Positions 7,692-16,700 of a DNA stretch of 64,000 bases are shown one piece after another. This stretch comes from Hyalangium versicolor (lineage in GTDB: Bacteria; Myxococcota; Myxococcia; Myxococcales; Myxococcaceae), in contig NZ_JAHXBF010000015.1 in the NCBI RefSeq assembly GCF_020103695.1, positions 295,892-359,891 of the forward strand, written 5' to 3'. The position numbers and the translations under genes are program-made. Under the pieces are notes generated by a model. It searched no databases. It was not told the DNA's origin and worked only from the letters and a program-made list of their open reading frames with translations. Each line of letters opens with the position of its first letter. Position 1 is the stretch's first letter.

Positions 7692-8771
7692 TCAGGGCCG
7701 GAGCACGGTCATCTTGAAGGGGCCTCCGTGGGCCGCGGCGTGCTCGACGGCCTTGTTCGCTTCGTCCAACGTGAAGCTCGTGACGTCGAACTCGCTCAGC
7801 TTGAGGAGACCGGACCGGATGAGCTTCACCATCCGGATGGGCGCCTCGGGGGGACACAGCCACTGTCCCCGCACCGTGATGCAGTTCCTCATGATCCAGG
7901 GATAGGGCAGCTCCAGGCCTTTGCCTCCCAACATGCCGACGCCGCCCATGAGCACGACCCTGCCGTAAGGCCTCACCGCCATGGCCGCGGCACGCACCGG
8001 TACGGTGTCGGCCGAGGGCGGCAGCAGGTCCAGCACGCAGTCGATCGGCCCCGGTGCCGCCCGCCGCATCCGCTCTCGATCGTCCTCCTCGCGGCCGAGA
8101 AGCTTCACGGTCCGGACCCGGGAGCCAAAACGGCGCGTCAGGTCCTCGAGCACCTTCTCGTTCCGGCCCGGCGCGACGACACAGCCCGCGCCCATCGCCA
8201 AAGCCACCGCGACAGCCGCGCTGCCGAAATGCCCGGTGGCGCCGCTGATCAGGAGCGTCTCCCCTGCCTGCAGGTTCGCCGCGAGCAGGCCGCCATAGGG
8301 CACCAGCAGCGTGTTCAGCACGCACCAGCGCGGTGCCTCCTCCTCATCGATCGAGCCGATGCGAATGGCGTTCTCCGTCGGAATCAGCATCCGCTCGGCG
8401 AACGAGCCATGGCGGAAGTGCTTCTGGAGCCGCAGGCCCCCCTCCCCACGAGCGCTCCAGCCCTGGAGGGTGATGTCGGGTGACAGCACATCATCGCGCG
8501 AGCGCACCGTCGGATCACAGAGGACCCAATCGCCTACGGCCAGATGCGTCGCGTCCGGCCCGAAGGAGCGCACGCGGCCGATCGCTCCCGGTCCCGGCGC
8601 GACCGGCAGCTCCAGCAGGTACCGCCGCGCGCCGCTGAAGACCTCGTTCGCGTAGGCCAGAACGGGCGCCGCCACGACATCAACGATGACCTCTCCCGTG
8701 CCCAGGACTGGCTCGGGCAGCGTCTCAATGGCGAGGGGGGCTCCGAATGCTTTCAGGATGGCTGCTTTCAT
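7692..8771 (-). CDS. Medium-chain dehydrogenase/reductase (alcohol dehydrogenase-like)
   Basis: A 359-residue protein starting MKAAILKAFGAPLAIETLPE. The ATG at 8771 is chosen because homology begins here, although the frame is open for 270 more codons upstream over the divergent regulator. It has a GroES-like N-terminal fold (VAPGPGAIGRV, VGDWVLCDP) and a Rossmann domain with GATGHFGSAAVAVALAMGA for NAD(P)H. The usual catalytic Cys/His zinc ligands and the four-cysteine structural zinc lobe are not obvious, so it may be a zinc-free quinone-reductase-like member. It is divergent from the HTH regulator at 8883, with a 111-bp shared promoter region, which suggests that regulator controls it. The substrate is unknown. 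Confidence 0.88.
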   Translation of the reverse strand: MKAAILKAFGAPLAIETLPEPVLGTGEVIVDVVAAPVLAYANEVFSGARRYLLELPVAPGPGAIGRVRSFGPDATHLAVGDWVLCDPTVRSRDDVLSPDITLQGWSARGEGGLRLQKHFRHGSFAERMLIPTENAIRIGSIDEEEAPRWCVLNTLLVPYGGLLAANLQAGETLLISGATGHFGSAAVAVALAMGAGCVVAPGRNEKVLEDLTRRFGSRVRTVKLLGREEDDRERMRRAAPGPIDCVLDLLPPSADTVPVRAAAMAVRPYGRVVLMGGVGMLGGKGLELPYPWIMRNCITVRGQWLCPPEAPIRMVKLIRSGLLKLSEFDVTSFTLDEANKAVEHAAAHGGPFKMTVLRP

Positions 8772-8882
8772 GGTGTCGCTCCGTCTCCGAACGAGACCAT
8801 TCTTCGCGTGCGGTCCCCTCGCGGGAAGGAACGGGGCCATCCTAGGATTGGGGAGTACCTCCCTGATGAGAGCGTAAAGGCC

Positions 8883-9659
8883 ATGGCACACTCGAGCCGA
8901 AGCGAACTCGGCGACTTCCTGCGCTCGCGGCGAAAGAGGCTGACCCCTGAGGCCATGGGCTTCTCTGGAGGACGCAAGCGCCGCACTCCCGGCTTGAAGA
9001 GGGAGGAGGTCGCCGAGCTCGCGGGCATCGGTATCGACTGGTATGTCCGGCTCGAGCAGGGACGCACCGTCAGCCCCTCTGCCTCCACGATCGATGCGCT
9101 GGCGCGAGCGCTGCGCCTCAACAAGGCCGAGCACGCCCATCTGCGAGAGCTGGCTCGCAACACGGAGCGCCGCGCGTTCTCCCGCGAGACCGTCCCTGAC
9201 TCGCTCCAGCGGCTGATCGAGAGCCTCTCTCAGCCGGCCTACATCACTGGCCGCCGCTGGGACTTGCTGGCGTGGAACGCAGCAGCAGCCGATCTCTTCA
9301 CCGACTTCACCCGTCTGCCCGAGGAGGATCGCAACATCCTCCTCTTCATGCTGACCACGCCGGAGGCCCGGCGCATATTCGGAGCAGGCTGGGCGGACGA
9401 GGCCCAGCGCATGGTGGCCCAGTTCAGAGCCACGCATGACTTGTGGGCCGATGATCCCGCGTTCCTGGAGCTCCTGGAGCGGCTCCGGCACGCGAGCCTC
9501 GAGTTCGAGCCCTGGTGGAAGGACCACGACATCCGCGGCGTGGCCTCTGGCCAGAAGCGGCTGAGACATCCCAAGAAGGGCTGGCTGCAATTCGAGTACG
9601 CGAGCTTTCAGGCCAACGACAATCCCGCCCTGAAGCTGGTCATCTACACACCGCGATAG
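8883..9659 (+). CDS. XRE-family HTH regulator with MmyB-type ligand-binding domain
   Basis: A 258-residue regulator. The start at 8883 (MAHSSRSELGDFLRSRRKRL) is taken where family similarity begins; the frame is open further upstream but covers the divergent promoter region. The HTH part has RRTPGLKREEVAELAGIGID and WYVRLEQGRTVSPS; the C-terminal domain has RRWDLLAWNAAAADLFTDF, FEPWWKDHDI and a terminal YTPR. Its closest relative in the window is the regulator at 5297-6145, with the same layout. It is divergently transcribed from the medium-chain dehydrogenase at 7692-8771, the usual arrangement for this family, so repression of that gene is the likely role. The ligand is unknown. Confidence 0.9.
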   Translation: MAHSSRSELGDFLRSRRKRLTPEAMGFSGGRKRRTPGLKREEVAELAGIGIDWYVRLEQGRTVSPSASTIDALARALRLNKAEHAHLRELARNTERRAFSRETVPDSLQRLIESLSQPAYITGRRWDLLAWNAAAADLFTDFTRLPEEDRNILLFMLTTPEARRIFGAGWADEAQRMVAQFRATHDLWADDPAFLELLERLRHASLEFEPWWKDHDIRGVASGQKRLRHPKKGWLQFEYASFQANDNPALKLVIYTPR

Positions 9660-9677
9660 AGAGCCCTGGTGGAAGCG

Positions 9678-11546
9678 TCAGAGGCCGTTGGGGACGATGG
9701 TCAGGGTCGAGGATCCCTTGTTGGTCAAGATGAGATCGTCGTATCCGTCGACATTCAAGTCGGCAATGGCAATCGCGTTGAGGCCTGGTGAGCTGCCCGT
9801 CGTGACGAGCGTCCCGGCGGTGAACGTTCCCGTGCCGCTGCCCGTCATGGGACGAACCCCCCCCGTCGTCGCGGTCACCAGGATGTACGCATCGAGCTTC
9901 CCATCGCCATTGAAGTCACTGGCGACGATCCCCAAGGCGGAGTTGGCGACGGCCGAGGCTCCTGTAGGCGATCCCACACCGGCTGCCACGGTCCCGTTGC
10001 CAGCGCCTTTGAAGACGTACAGGTACGCTCCAGCCGCACCATTCGAAAAGATGTCGAGTTTCCCGTCACCGTCAGCGTCGCCAAATGAAATGCCTGCCGT
10101 TTGGCCATTTTGGCTATTGGTGTAGGCAACAGGGGATGCGAACGAAGCATTGCCTTGATTGATGAGGATACTCAAACGCGCCGAGGAGGGACTCGTCACG
10201 ACAATATCGGGATCATTGTCACCATCCAAGTCTCGGCAAGCGATGCTCGATTGCACGCCGCCCGTGGCTGCGATGGGAATGAGCGGCGAGGACGCCGTGA
10301 AATTGCCCGCGCCGTCATTCAACAGGATGCTCACGTTGTTTGTCACCACGCTGGTCGTCGCGATGTCGACAGACCCATCCTGGTTGAAATCTCCCGCGCA
10401 AAGGTGAATGGATCCCGGAGCGCCGGTAGTGAAGCTCGTGGGCATCCCGAACGTTCCAGGGGCACTCGCGCCGAGATTGCGGTAAACGCTGATGGTCCCG
10501 TTCGTCGATGCCAGGTTGGTCTGGCCGTCGACCGTGACTGCATCAAGCCACCCGTCCTTGTCCACATCGACAGCCACGACAGCATTGCTCGAAAGCGGAG
10601 CGCCGGCGTAGTAGTGCTCGGACTGGACGGTTGCGTCGCCATTGCCAAAAAACACGGAGAGCGATCCGGAGGGGGTCGTTGCCGAGCCGGATTCGGCATT
10701 GGCGACCAAGATATCCAGCTTTCCGTCGCCATTCACGTCCGCGACTGCTGGAGCGAGCGGATTATGCGGTTCGGGAAAGTCGATCGGCGTTCCGGGCACC
10801 TGGCCTGTGGGCGGAGCCTGACACGCTCCATTCGAACAGATCTGCCCCGTGTCACAAGGGTTGTTGCAGGCATTGCAGTGCGAGCTGCTGCTCTGCAAGT
10901 TGACTTCGCAGCCGTCGGCAACAAGTCCGTTACAGTCCCCGAGCGTCCCGCTGCAACTCTGACAATTGGCTCCTTCGTAGGTGGGGGCGCATCGGCAAGT
11001 GTAGCTATTGAGCCCGTCGGTACAGGTTCCGCCATTGAGACAAGGCTCGGGCAGGCACTCGTTGATGTTTGTTGCGCAGGTAGCGCCTGAATAACCCGGG
11101 GCGCATTGGCAGGTGTAGCTATTGATGCCGTCCGTGCAGGTTCCGCCATTCAGGCAAGGATTGGCAGCGCAGTCATCGACGTTGGATTCGCAATTCGTTC
11201 CCGCATAACCCGGTGAACATTGGCAGGTGTAGCCATTGACGCCGTCCGTACAGGTTCCGCCATTCAGGCAAGGATTGGCGGCACAGTCGTCGACGTTCGT
11301 GCAGACGCTTGGCTTTTGAGAGCACTTCCAGCCACTCTCGATCAGGCAGGCACTCGAACAGCCATCTCCGCTGGCCGTATTCCCATCGTCACAAGACTCC
11401 GGGGAAATGGTAGACCCGTCGCCGCAGACCGCTTTCTCGTTGTCATCGATCGGGCTGCGGTCCTTGTGGCACCCGGTGGAGCAGAGCATCGCGGCGAAGA
11501 CGAGGGTCAAGCTGAAGACACGAGAAACTGAGCAAGCAGGAGACAT
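9678..11546 (-). CDS. Secreted lipoprotein with cysteine-rich repeat, three EGF-like domains and FG-GAP repeats
   Basis: The ATG at 11546 is chosen because it opens a lipoprotein signal ending LCSTGC; the frame is open 17 codons more. After the lipobox comes a myxobacterial cysteine-rich repeat (CGDGSTISPESCDDGN, then GDGCSSAC). Three EGF-like domains in tandem follow, each with CAANPCLNGGTCTDG-type spacing and N/D-D/E-C starts that suggest calcium binding. A short Cys-rich spacer follows, then five to seven FG-GAP/VCBS-type repeats with calcium-loop motifs such as DVNGDGKLDILV, DLDGDNDPDIVV and DFNGDGKLDAYI, predicted to form a beta-propeller. The whole is a surface-exposed, probably adhesive or binding protein; no catalytic domain is seen. 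It lies tail to tail with the regulator at 8883-9659 and divergent from the GlxA-type regulator at 11649. The ligand is unknown. Confidence 0.88.
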   Translation of the reverse strand: MSPACSVSRVFSLTLVFAAMLCSTGCHKDRSPIDDNEKAVCGDGSTISPESCDDGNTASGDGCSSACLIESGWKCSQKPSVCTNVDDCAANPCLNGGTCTDGVNGYTCQCSPGYAGTNCESNVDDCAANPCLNGGTCTDGINSYTCQCAPGYSGATCATNINECLPEPCLNGGTCTDGLNSYTCRCAPTYEGANCQSCSGTLGDCNGLVADGCEVNLQSSSSHCNACNNPCDTGQICSNGACQAPPTGQVPGTPIDFPEPHNPLAPAVADVNGDGKLDILVANAESGSATTPSGSLSVFFGNGDATVQSEHYYAGAPLSSNAVVAVDVDKDGWLDAVTVDGQTNLASTNGTISVYRNLGASAPGTFGMPTSFTTGAPGSIHLCAGDFNQDGSVDIATTSVVTNNVSILLNDGAGNFTASSPLIPIAATGGVQSSIACRDLDGDNDPDIVVTSPSSARLSILINQGNASFASPVAYTNSQNGQTAGISFGDADGDGKLDIFSNGAAGAYLYVFKGAGNGTVAAGVGSPTGASAVANSALGIVASDFNGDGKLDAYILVTATTGGVRPMTGSGTGTFTAGTLVTTGSSPGLNAIAIADLNVDGYDDLILTNKGSSTLTIVPNGL

Positions 11547-11648
11547 TGTTGAAGGGTACACGCAGCGCAGGCGCGCTTGCAACGGAGCTTCCATCACTGG
11601 GGCTGGAGACGCTCCGCAAGAAACGCGTTACGCATGGCGAGGGAGAGC

Positions 11649-12656
11649 ATGGCGAGAAAGAAGCAAGCGCGCGTTCCGGCCCCGGCCGAGGTGGTCATCG
11701 TAGCCCTGCCACGGACAGTGGCCTCCACCGTGACGGGGCCCGCGGACATCTTCTCTCTGTCGGGCGTTTTGTGGCCCATGATCCATGGCCGCCCGGCCGC
11801 CCCGTCCTTCCGGGTGCGCATCGCGAGCCTCGATGGTGCGCCCGTCACCTGCCTCAACGGCACGCGGCTCATTCCCGACTGCGCCGTGGCCGAAGTGGCG
11901 GCCGCCCATCTCGTCGTGCTCTCGGCGGCCGACGTGGCCACCGTGCCGGAGACGGCGGCGGTGCTCACGCCGTGGCTGAGGCGACTCCACGCGGCGGGCG
12001 CGACCCTGGCGAGCGTGTGCACCGGTGCCTTCGCGCTCGCGGCGAGCGGCCTGCTCGACGGCCTGCGAGCCACCACCCACTGGGGCTTCGCCGAGACCTT
12101 CCGCGCTGCCCATCCCCACGTCCACCTCACTGTCGAGAAGCTGATCGTGGATGAAGGGCGCCTCGTCACGGGCGGCGGCGTCCACTCCTACTTTGATCTC
12201 TGCACGTTCCTGGTGGAGCGCTTCCAGGGCCACGCCGTGGCGACCGAGACGGCGCGCTCGCTCCTGCTCGACATGGGCCGGCGCTCGCAGATGCCGTACG
12301 CCGCCCTGACGCCCACCTCTCGCCACGGGGACAAGGCCATCGCGGCCGTGCAGGAGCTGCTGGAGAAGAACTTCCAGGATCCGCCCGATGTTGAAGGCGT
12401 GGCCAAGGCCTGCGCGATGAGCCCGAGGACGCTCGCGCGCCGCTTCAAGCGGGCCACCGGCGATACCGTCCACGGCTACGTGCAGCGCGTGCGCATCGAG
12501 CGCGCCAAGGAGCTGCTGGTCACCACCCCCGAGCCCGTGGAGCAGGTGGCCCTGGCGGTCGGATACGGGGACGTGACGGCCTTCCGCAAGGTCTTCCGGA
12601 GTCTGGCCAAGGTCACCCCTTCCGATTACCGGAAGACGTTCTCGGCCGCCGGGTAG
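11649..12656 (+). CDS. GlxA-family transcriptional regulator (DJ-1/PfpI domain plus AraC HTH)
   Basis: A 335-residue regulator beginning MARKKQARVPAPAEVVIVAL at the ATG of 11649, which has GGGAG upstream; an ATG at 11634 is a weaker alternative. Residues about 12-195 form a DJ-1/PfpI-like amidotransferase domain with the nucleophile elbow ASVCTGAFALA and TTHWGFAETF, GRLVTGGGVHSYFDL. Residues about 230-330 carry two AraC-type helix-turn-helix units (VAKACAMSPRTLARRFKRAT, then YVQRVRIERAKELLVTT and VALAVGYGDVTAFRKVFRSL). GlxA-type proteins act as one-component activators, often of amine or detoxification genes. A GNAT acetyltransferase follows 120 bp downstream on the same strand and may be its target. 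Confidence 0.92.
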   Translation: MARKKQARVPAPAEVVIVALPRTVASTVTGPADIFSLSGVLWPMIHGRPAAPSFRVRIASLDGAPVTCLNGTRLIPDCAVAEVAAAHLVVLSAADVATVPETAAVLTPWLRRLHAAGATLASVCTGAFALAASGLLDGLRATTHWGFAETFRAAHPHVHLTVEKLIVDEGRLVTGGGVHSYFDLCTFLVERFQGHAVATETARSLLLDMGRRSQMPYAALTPTSRHGDKAIAAVQELLEKNFQDPPDVEGVAKACAMSPRTLARRFKRATGDTVHGYVQRVRIERAKELLVTTPEPVEQVALAVGYGDVTAFRKVFRSLAKVTPSDYRKTFSAAG

Positions 12657-12776
12657 TGCTGCGCGGCAAGGCCCTGGCAGGAACGGCACTCCCTTTTGGC
12701 ACATCCGCCTCTGCTGGAGCGGCGCCGTGGCCAGTACAACCTGGGCAACTCGGACCGATTGCCCAGGAGGAGGGTC

Positions 12777-13310
12777 ATGCGCTCTGCCCAGCAGGAAGCG
12801 TTCATCATCCGCGAAGCAAAGGAGGAGGAGTTCGAAGCGCTCGGCAAGTTGATGGTGTCTGTCTACTCGGGCCTCGAGGGGTTCCCCAAGCAGGACGAAC
12901 AGCCCCGGTACTACGACAAGCTGGCCCACATCGGCCGGCTGGCGGCCGGGCCTGACACGAAGCTCCTGGTGGCCGTGGTCGGCAGCCGGCTCCTGGGGGG
13001 CGTGGTCTACTACTCCGACATGGCTCAGTACGGCTCTGGTGGCACAGCGACGGGGGAGAAGAACGCCTCCGGGTTCAGGCTGCTGGCGGTAAGCCCCGAG
13101 GCCCGGGGCATGGGCGTCGGCCAGGCGCTGATCGACCGATGCATCGCGCTGGCGAGGGAGCGGAAGCATCCCCAGGTCATCATCCACACGACCGGCGCCA
13201 TGAGGATCGCCTGGAGGATGTACGAGCGGATGGGCTTCCGGCGCTCCGAGGACCTGGACTTCATGCAGGAGAACCTGCAGGTCTACGGGTTCCGCCTGGC
13301 CTTGCAGTGA
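12777..13310 (+). CDS. GNAT-family N-acetyltransferase
   Basis: The ATG at 12777 is preceded by AGGAGGAGG, a very strong ribosome binding site, so the longer open frame (from 12696) is not used. The 177-residue product shows the GNAT fold: an N-terminal strand FIIREAKEEEFEALGKLM, the central strand FRLLAVSPEARGMGVGQALI with the acetyl-CoA pyrophosphate-binding RGMGVGQ loop, and the C-terminal AWRMYERMGFRRSEDLDF segment. It is cytoplasmic and transfers an acetyl group from acetyl-CoA to an amine; the acceptor cannot be predicted. It follows the GlxA-type regulator on the same strand and is followed by a decayed MRJP/yellow-type gene. Confidence 0.92.
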   Translation: MRSAQQEAFIIREAKEEEFEALGKLMVSVYSGLEGFPKQDEQPRYYDKLAHIGRLAAGPDTKLLVAVVGSRLLGGVVYYSDMAQYGSGGTATGEKNASGFRLLAVSPEARGMGVGQALIDRCIALARERKHPQVIIHTTGAMRIAWRMYERMGFRRSEDLDFMQENLQVYGFRLALQ

Positions 13311-13379
13311 GGAGATGAGATTCATCACCACGCGGCTGGGGGGAGAGCCCGACACGGTGCAGTACCGCGTGAGCCAGGG

Positions 13380-13416
13380 AGTTGGAACCGGTGAGTCACT
13401 TCCAACTGGTTGGAAC
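13380..13416. promoter_or_regulatory. Inverted repeat, three half-sites of TTGGAA type
   Basis: AGTTGGAA (13380-13387) and TTCCAACT (13400-13407) are perfect inverted copies with a 12-bp spacer, followed at once by a third half-site GGTTGGAAC (13408-13416). This looks like a dimer-binding operator with an extra half-site. It lies 335 bp upstream of the conflict-system operon and just before the MRJP-like relic, so it could have belonged to either. The binding protein is unknown. Confidence 0.45.
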
Positions 13417-13433
13417 CCACGCTCCTCCTTATG

Positions 13434-13735
13434 CAGTTGGACGACGCGGCGCTTGCTGGCCGCATCGAGCGGGTGAGCACCATCGTGGCGACGGATGGCA
13501 TCCAGTTCGATCGCCAGGGCCACCTCTGGCTCGGCGGCCTGGAGAACAGCTCGCTCGCCCGCTATGTGCCGGGCGGAACATATGAGCAGGTCCTCGAGAA
13601 TGAGCGCTTGCGGTGGCCTGACACTTTCGCAGTGGGACCGGATGAGAAGATCTACGTGACCACCACGCAGATCCACCTGCAGCCCGCCGAGCGCGGACGG
13701 TACACGGGCCAGGCAAGCCAGACATTCTCGGTTTC
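13434..13735 (+). pseudogene. Relic of a major royal jelly protein/yellow-family gene (C-terminal fragment)
   Basis: The frame from ATG 13434 reads as the last blade region of an MRJP/yellow-like beta-propeller: IVATDGIQFDRQGHLWLGGL, YVPGGTYEQVLENERLRWPD, and TFAVGPDEKIYVTTTQIHLQ. The N-terminal two thirds are missing, and the usual C-terminus is replaced by unrelated sequence where the next gene begins. The frame stays open to 13922 but overlaps the CHAT gene in another frame. Intact family members are secreted six-bladed propellers of uncertain function. The fragment suggests that the conflict operon was inserted into or beside this gene. Confidence 0.6.
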
Positions 13736-13750
13736 GCCTATGATTTCCTC

Positions 13751-16700
13751 ATGGACAGGGGTGGACCACCAGCTCCCAGGCGATGGCTGGAAATCGATAT
13801 CGCTCAGGTCGGCGCCGAGATCAGTGCCGCGGTCCGGCTGGGAGGCAGTGCACCTCCGCAACTCTACAGTCTGGGACTCGGACACACCCCGGACACGCTG
13901 CGCCAGTTTGGCGAATGGGTGAAGGAGGCAGCCTCTCGCGCCGCCTCGCTGACGCCCTCGCCGCCAGACGCCGAGTCACTCCATGCAGCGCTCTTCCAGA
14001 AGGCGCTGCAAGACGCGCTCTCGCAGGTGGAGGCAGTCCCCGGAGCGGAAGCGCCCCTGCTCCGGCTGATGCCCCAGGACAGCCACCTCCAGGCCGTCCC
14101 CTGGGAAGCCCTGTGCCGTCCTGGCACGGGCCGCGACTTCGTGGGGGCCTCGCGAGAGGTCTGCCTCGTTCGCGGTGTGCACTCCACGAAACCGTGGCAG
14201 CCACGAGAGGTGCGCGGCGCCGTTCGCCTGCTCGTCATCTCGCCTTTCGATGAGGCCGCGCCCGCACGACTCCGCGCGGCCCTCTATCCCAGCATCGAAG
14301 TGGGGGAGCTCGAATGGCTCGATTCCCTCACCGGCCCCCGTGCCACCGTTGCCGAAGTCCTCGACCGGTTACGACACGAGCCTTTGCCGCACATCGTCCA
14401 CTTCATCGGGCATGGAGGTTTCGACGAGGCGCAGGTTCCCCGCTTGAGGCTCGCGGACAAGGGAGGCCAGGAGTCCTGGCTCGCTGTGGGCGCACTCGCG
14501 GCGGAACTGGAGATGGCGCTCCGAAACCTGCGCCTGATCATCCTGGAAGGGGCCCCCATGGGCCAACCGGGCGCGCTCGCCAGCGCGGCGGAGCGGCTCG
14601 CCCAGGCCGGCGCCGACGCCGTGGTGGCGCACCTGTGGCCGATGCAGGAAGAAGTGTCCCGGCGCTTCTCGGTGGGCCTCTACCGCGCGCTGGCCGGGGC
14701 TTCCGAGCCCTCGGGGGACGTGGCGCGCAGCCTCCACGAGGCGCGGCGGAGGGTGTTGGAGGATTTCAAGGGCAGCGCGGAGGCCTTCTCCCCCGTGCTG
14801 TACCTGAGGGGACGTGACTCCCGGTTGTTCGACATCCGGCGCCCCAAGGGCGAGCCACGCTCCGTCCAGGCGCGCGCCGAGACGGCCGAAACAAATGCTT
14901 CCCCGCAGGGTTCCGTCTCGCTCGAGCTCTGGCTCTCCGTTCCGGATCCTGCCGCTCTGTCTCGAGAGCAGCTCGCCGAATCCCTGGCCTCGAGCTACGG
15001 CGCCAGGGTGGCCGCGCCTGCCTTTCAGGAGCGCAGGTTCATCCTTCCCCTCAAGCTTCCCAGGCAGGTGCTCCCCCAGTTGCTCCAGGATGCGGAGAGC
15101 GGTGCCCTCGACAGGCTCCTCGGCCAGGTGGGGGGGCGATTCGCCCAGGAGATCCGTGAGGGCTCCCGGTGTCTCTTCAGCCATGTGCCTTCCACGTCCT
15201 TCGCGCCGCCTCCCCGATTCGAGGATGTCTCTCCGGAGGAGTTGAAGGCGCTGCTGCCCCAGGTGGACGTGGTCCTGCTCACGACGACGGAGGTGGAGCG
15301 ACAGGCCCTGTATGAAGCGCTCAAGCCCTTCCCCGGACGAGCGGGGCTGATTGAAGGAGCGCTCCACAACAACACCTACCGCCTGGGACAGTTCGGACGG
15401 TACGTCGTCGCTCATGTCCAGAGCACCATGGGCAGCCAGGCTCGGGATGGCTCCATGCTCACCGTGCGTGACGCCATCTCGGAGATCTCCCCCAAGGCCG
15501 TGGTGATCATCGGCATCGCATTCGGGCTCAGGCCGGAGAAGCAGCGGCTGGGAGATGTCATCATCGCCGAGACGGTCGTTCCCTACGAACTCCAGCGCGT
15601 GGGCGAGAAGACGGTGCACCGCGGGCAACCCCTGGCGTGTGGCCCCATCCTGTCGGAGCGGTTCCGGACGCGGCGCGAGGACTGGAGCCTCGCGCGAGGA
15701 GAGGACGTCGTCCGGGTCTTCCAGGGCCCCTTGCTCTCGGGCGAGAAGCTCACCGACAACCATGCGTTCCGCGATGCGCTGACGGAGGCCTTTCCCACGG
15801 CGCATGCCGGAGAGATGGAGGGGGCGGGCGCCTACGCCGTCACCGAGCGAATGGGCGTGGAGGTCATCCTCGTCAAGGCGATCTGTGACTGGGCAGATGG
15901 AACCAAGAGCGATCGGGCCCAACCGTTCGCGGCGCGCGCCGCGGTCTCCCTCTCGCAGCATGTGCTCGCCAAGAGGGCGGTCCTGGAGCCCCTGAAGATC
16001 CGTGAGTCCACATCGCCGGCCGAGCCCCTGACCGCCGCGCCTGTCGTGCTCGCGGATGATCCCGCCGTCCGCTCGCTGAGGGAGTTGCTGCGACAGCCCT
16101 TCTCACTGCTGCTGGGGGATTCCCTGTTGGGGGATGCCTGGTCGACCGCCGTGGAGGGCTTCCGCCAGGCCCTGCGCGACAGCCTCCAGAAGAAGGCGTG
16201 GGTCACGCCCGAAGGACTGCCGCTGAGCGCCCTGACGCAGCGGTATGCTCTCCAGTTTGGAGCCGCGCGGCTCAACTCCCTGTTCCAGAGCGTCTTCAAG
16301 GATGACCTGCCCGCCCTGCCCCTGGTCGACGCGCTGGCGCATTGGATCCAGCCCGGGTTCCACCTCACGCTCCTGCGGTTGCCCGTTTTGGAGTACGCGC
16401 TCGCCAGGCACCACTCCGAGTTGCCCCTCTACGTCATCCATCCGCTCCGGCCGGGGGAGGACTCGCCCCTCATCCAGCGGCACGTGAGCGGGCAGACCTG
16501 GGTGACGCTCGAGGAGATGCCGGACGCGTTGGACCCGCAGCGGGATGTCATCCTGTTGCGCCTCTACCGGGGATATCTGCCCGACAAGGGTTTCGATACG
16601 CCGCTGCTCACGGAGGACGATTACCTGTCGAGTCTCGGTGGCCTGGAAGACGTGCTGCCCGAGGATCTGGCCAATGAGCTGCGCAGCACGCTCCACGAGC

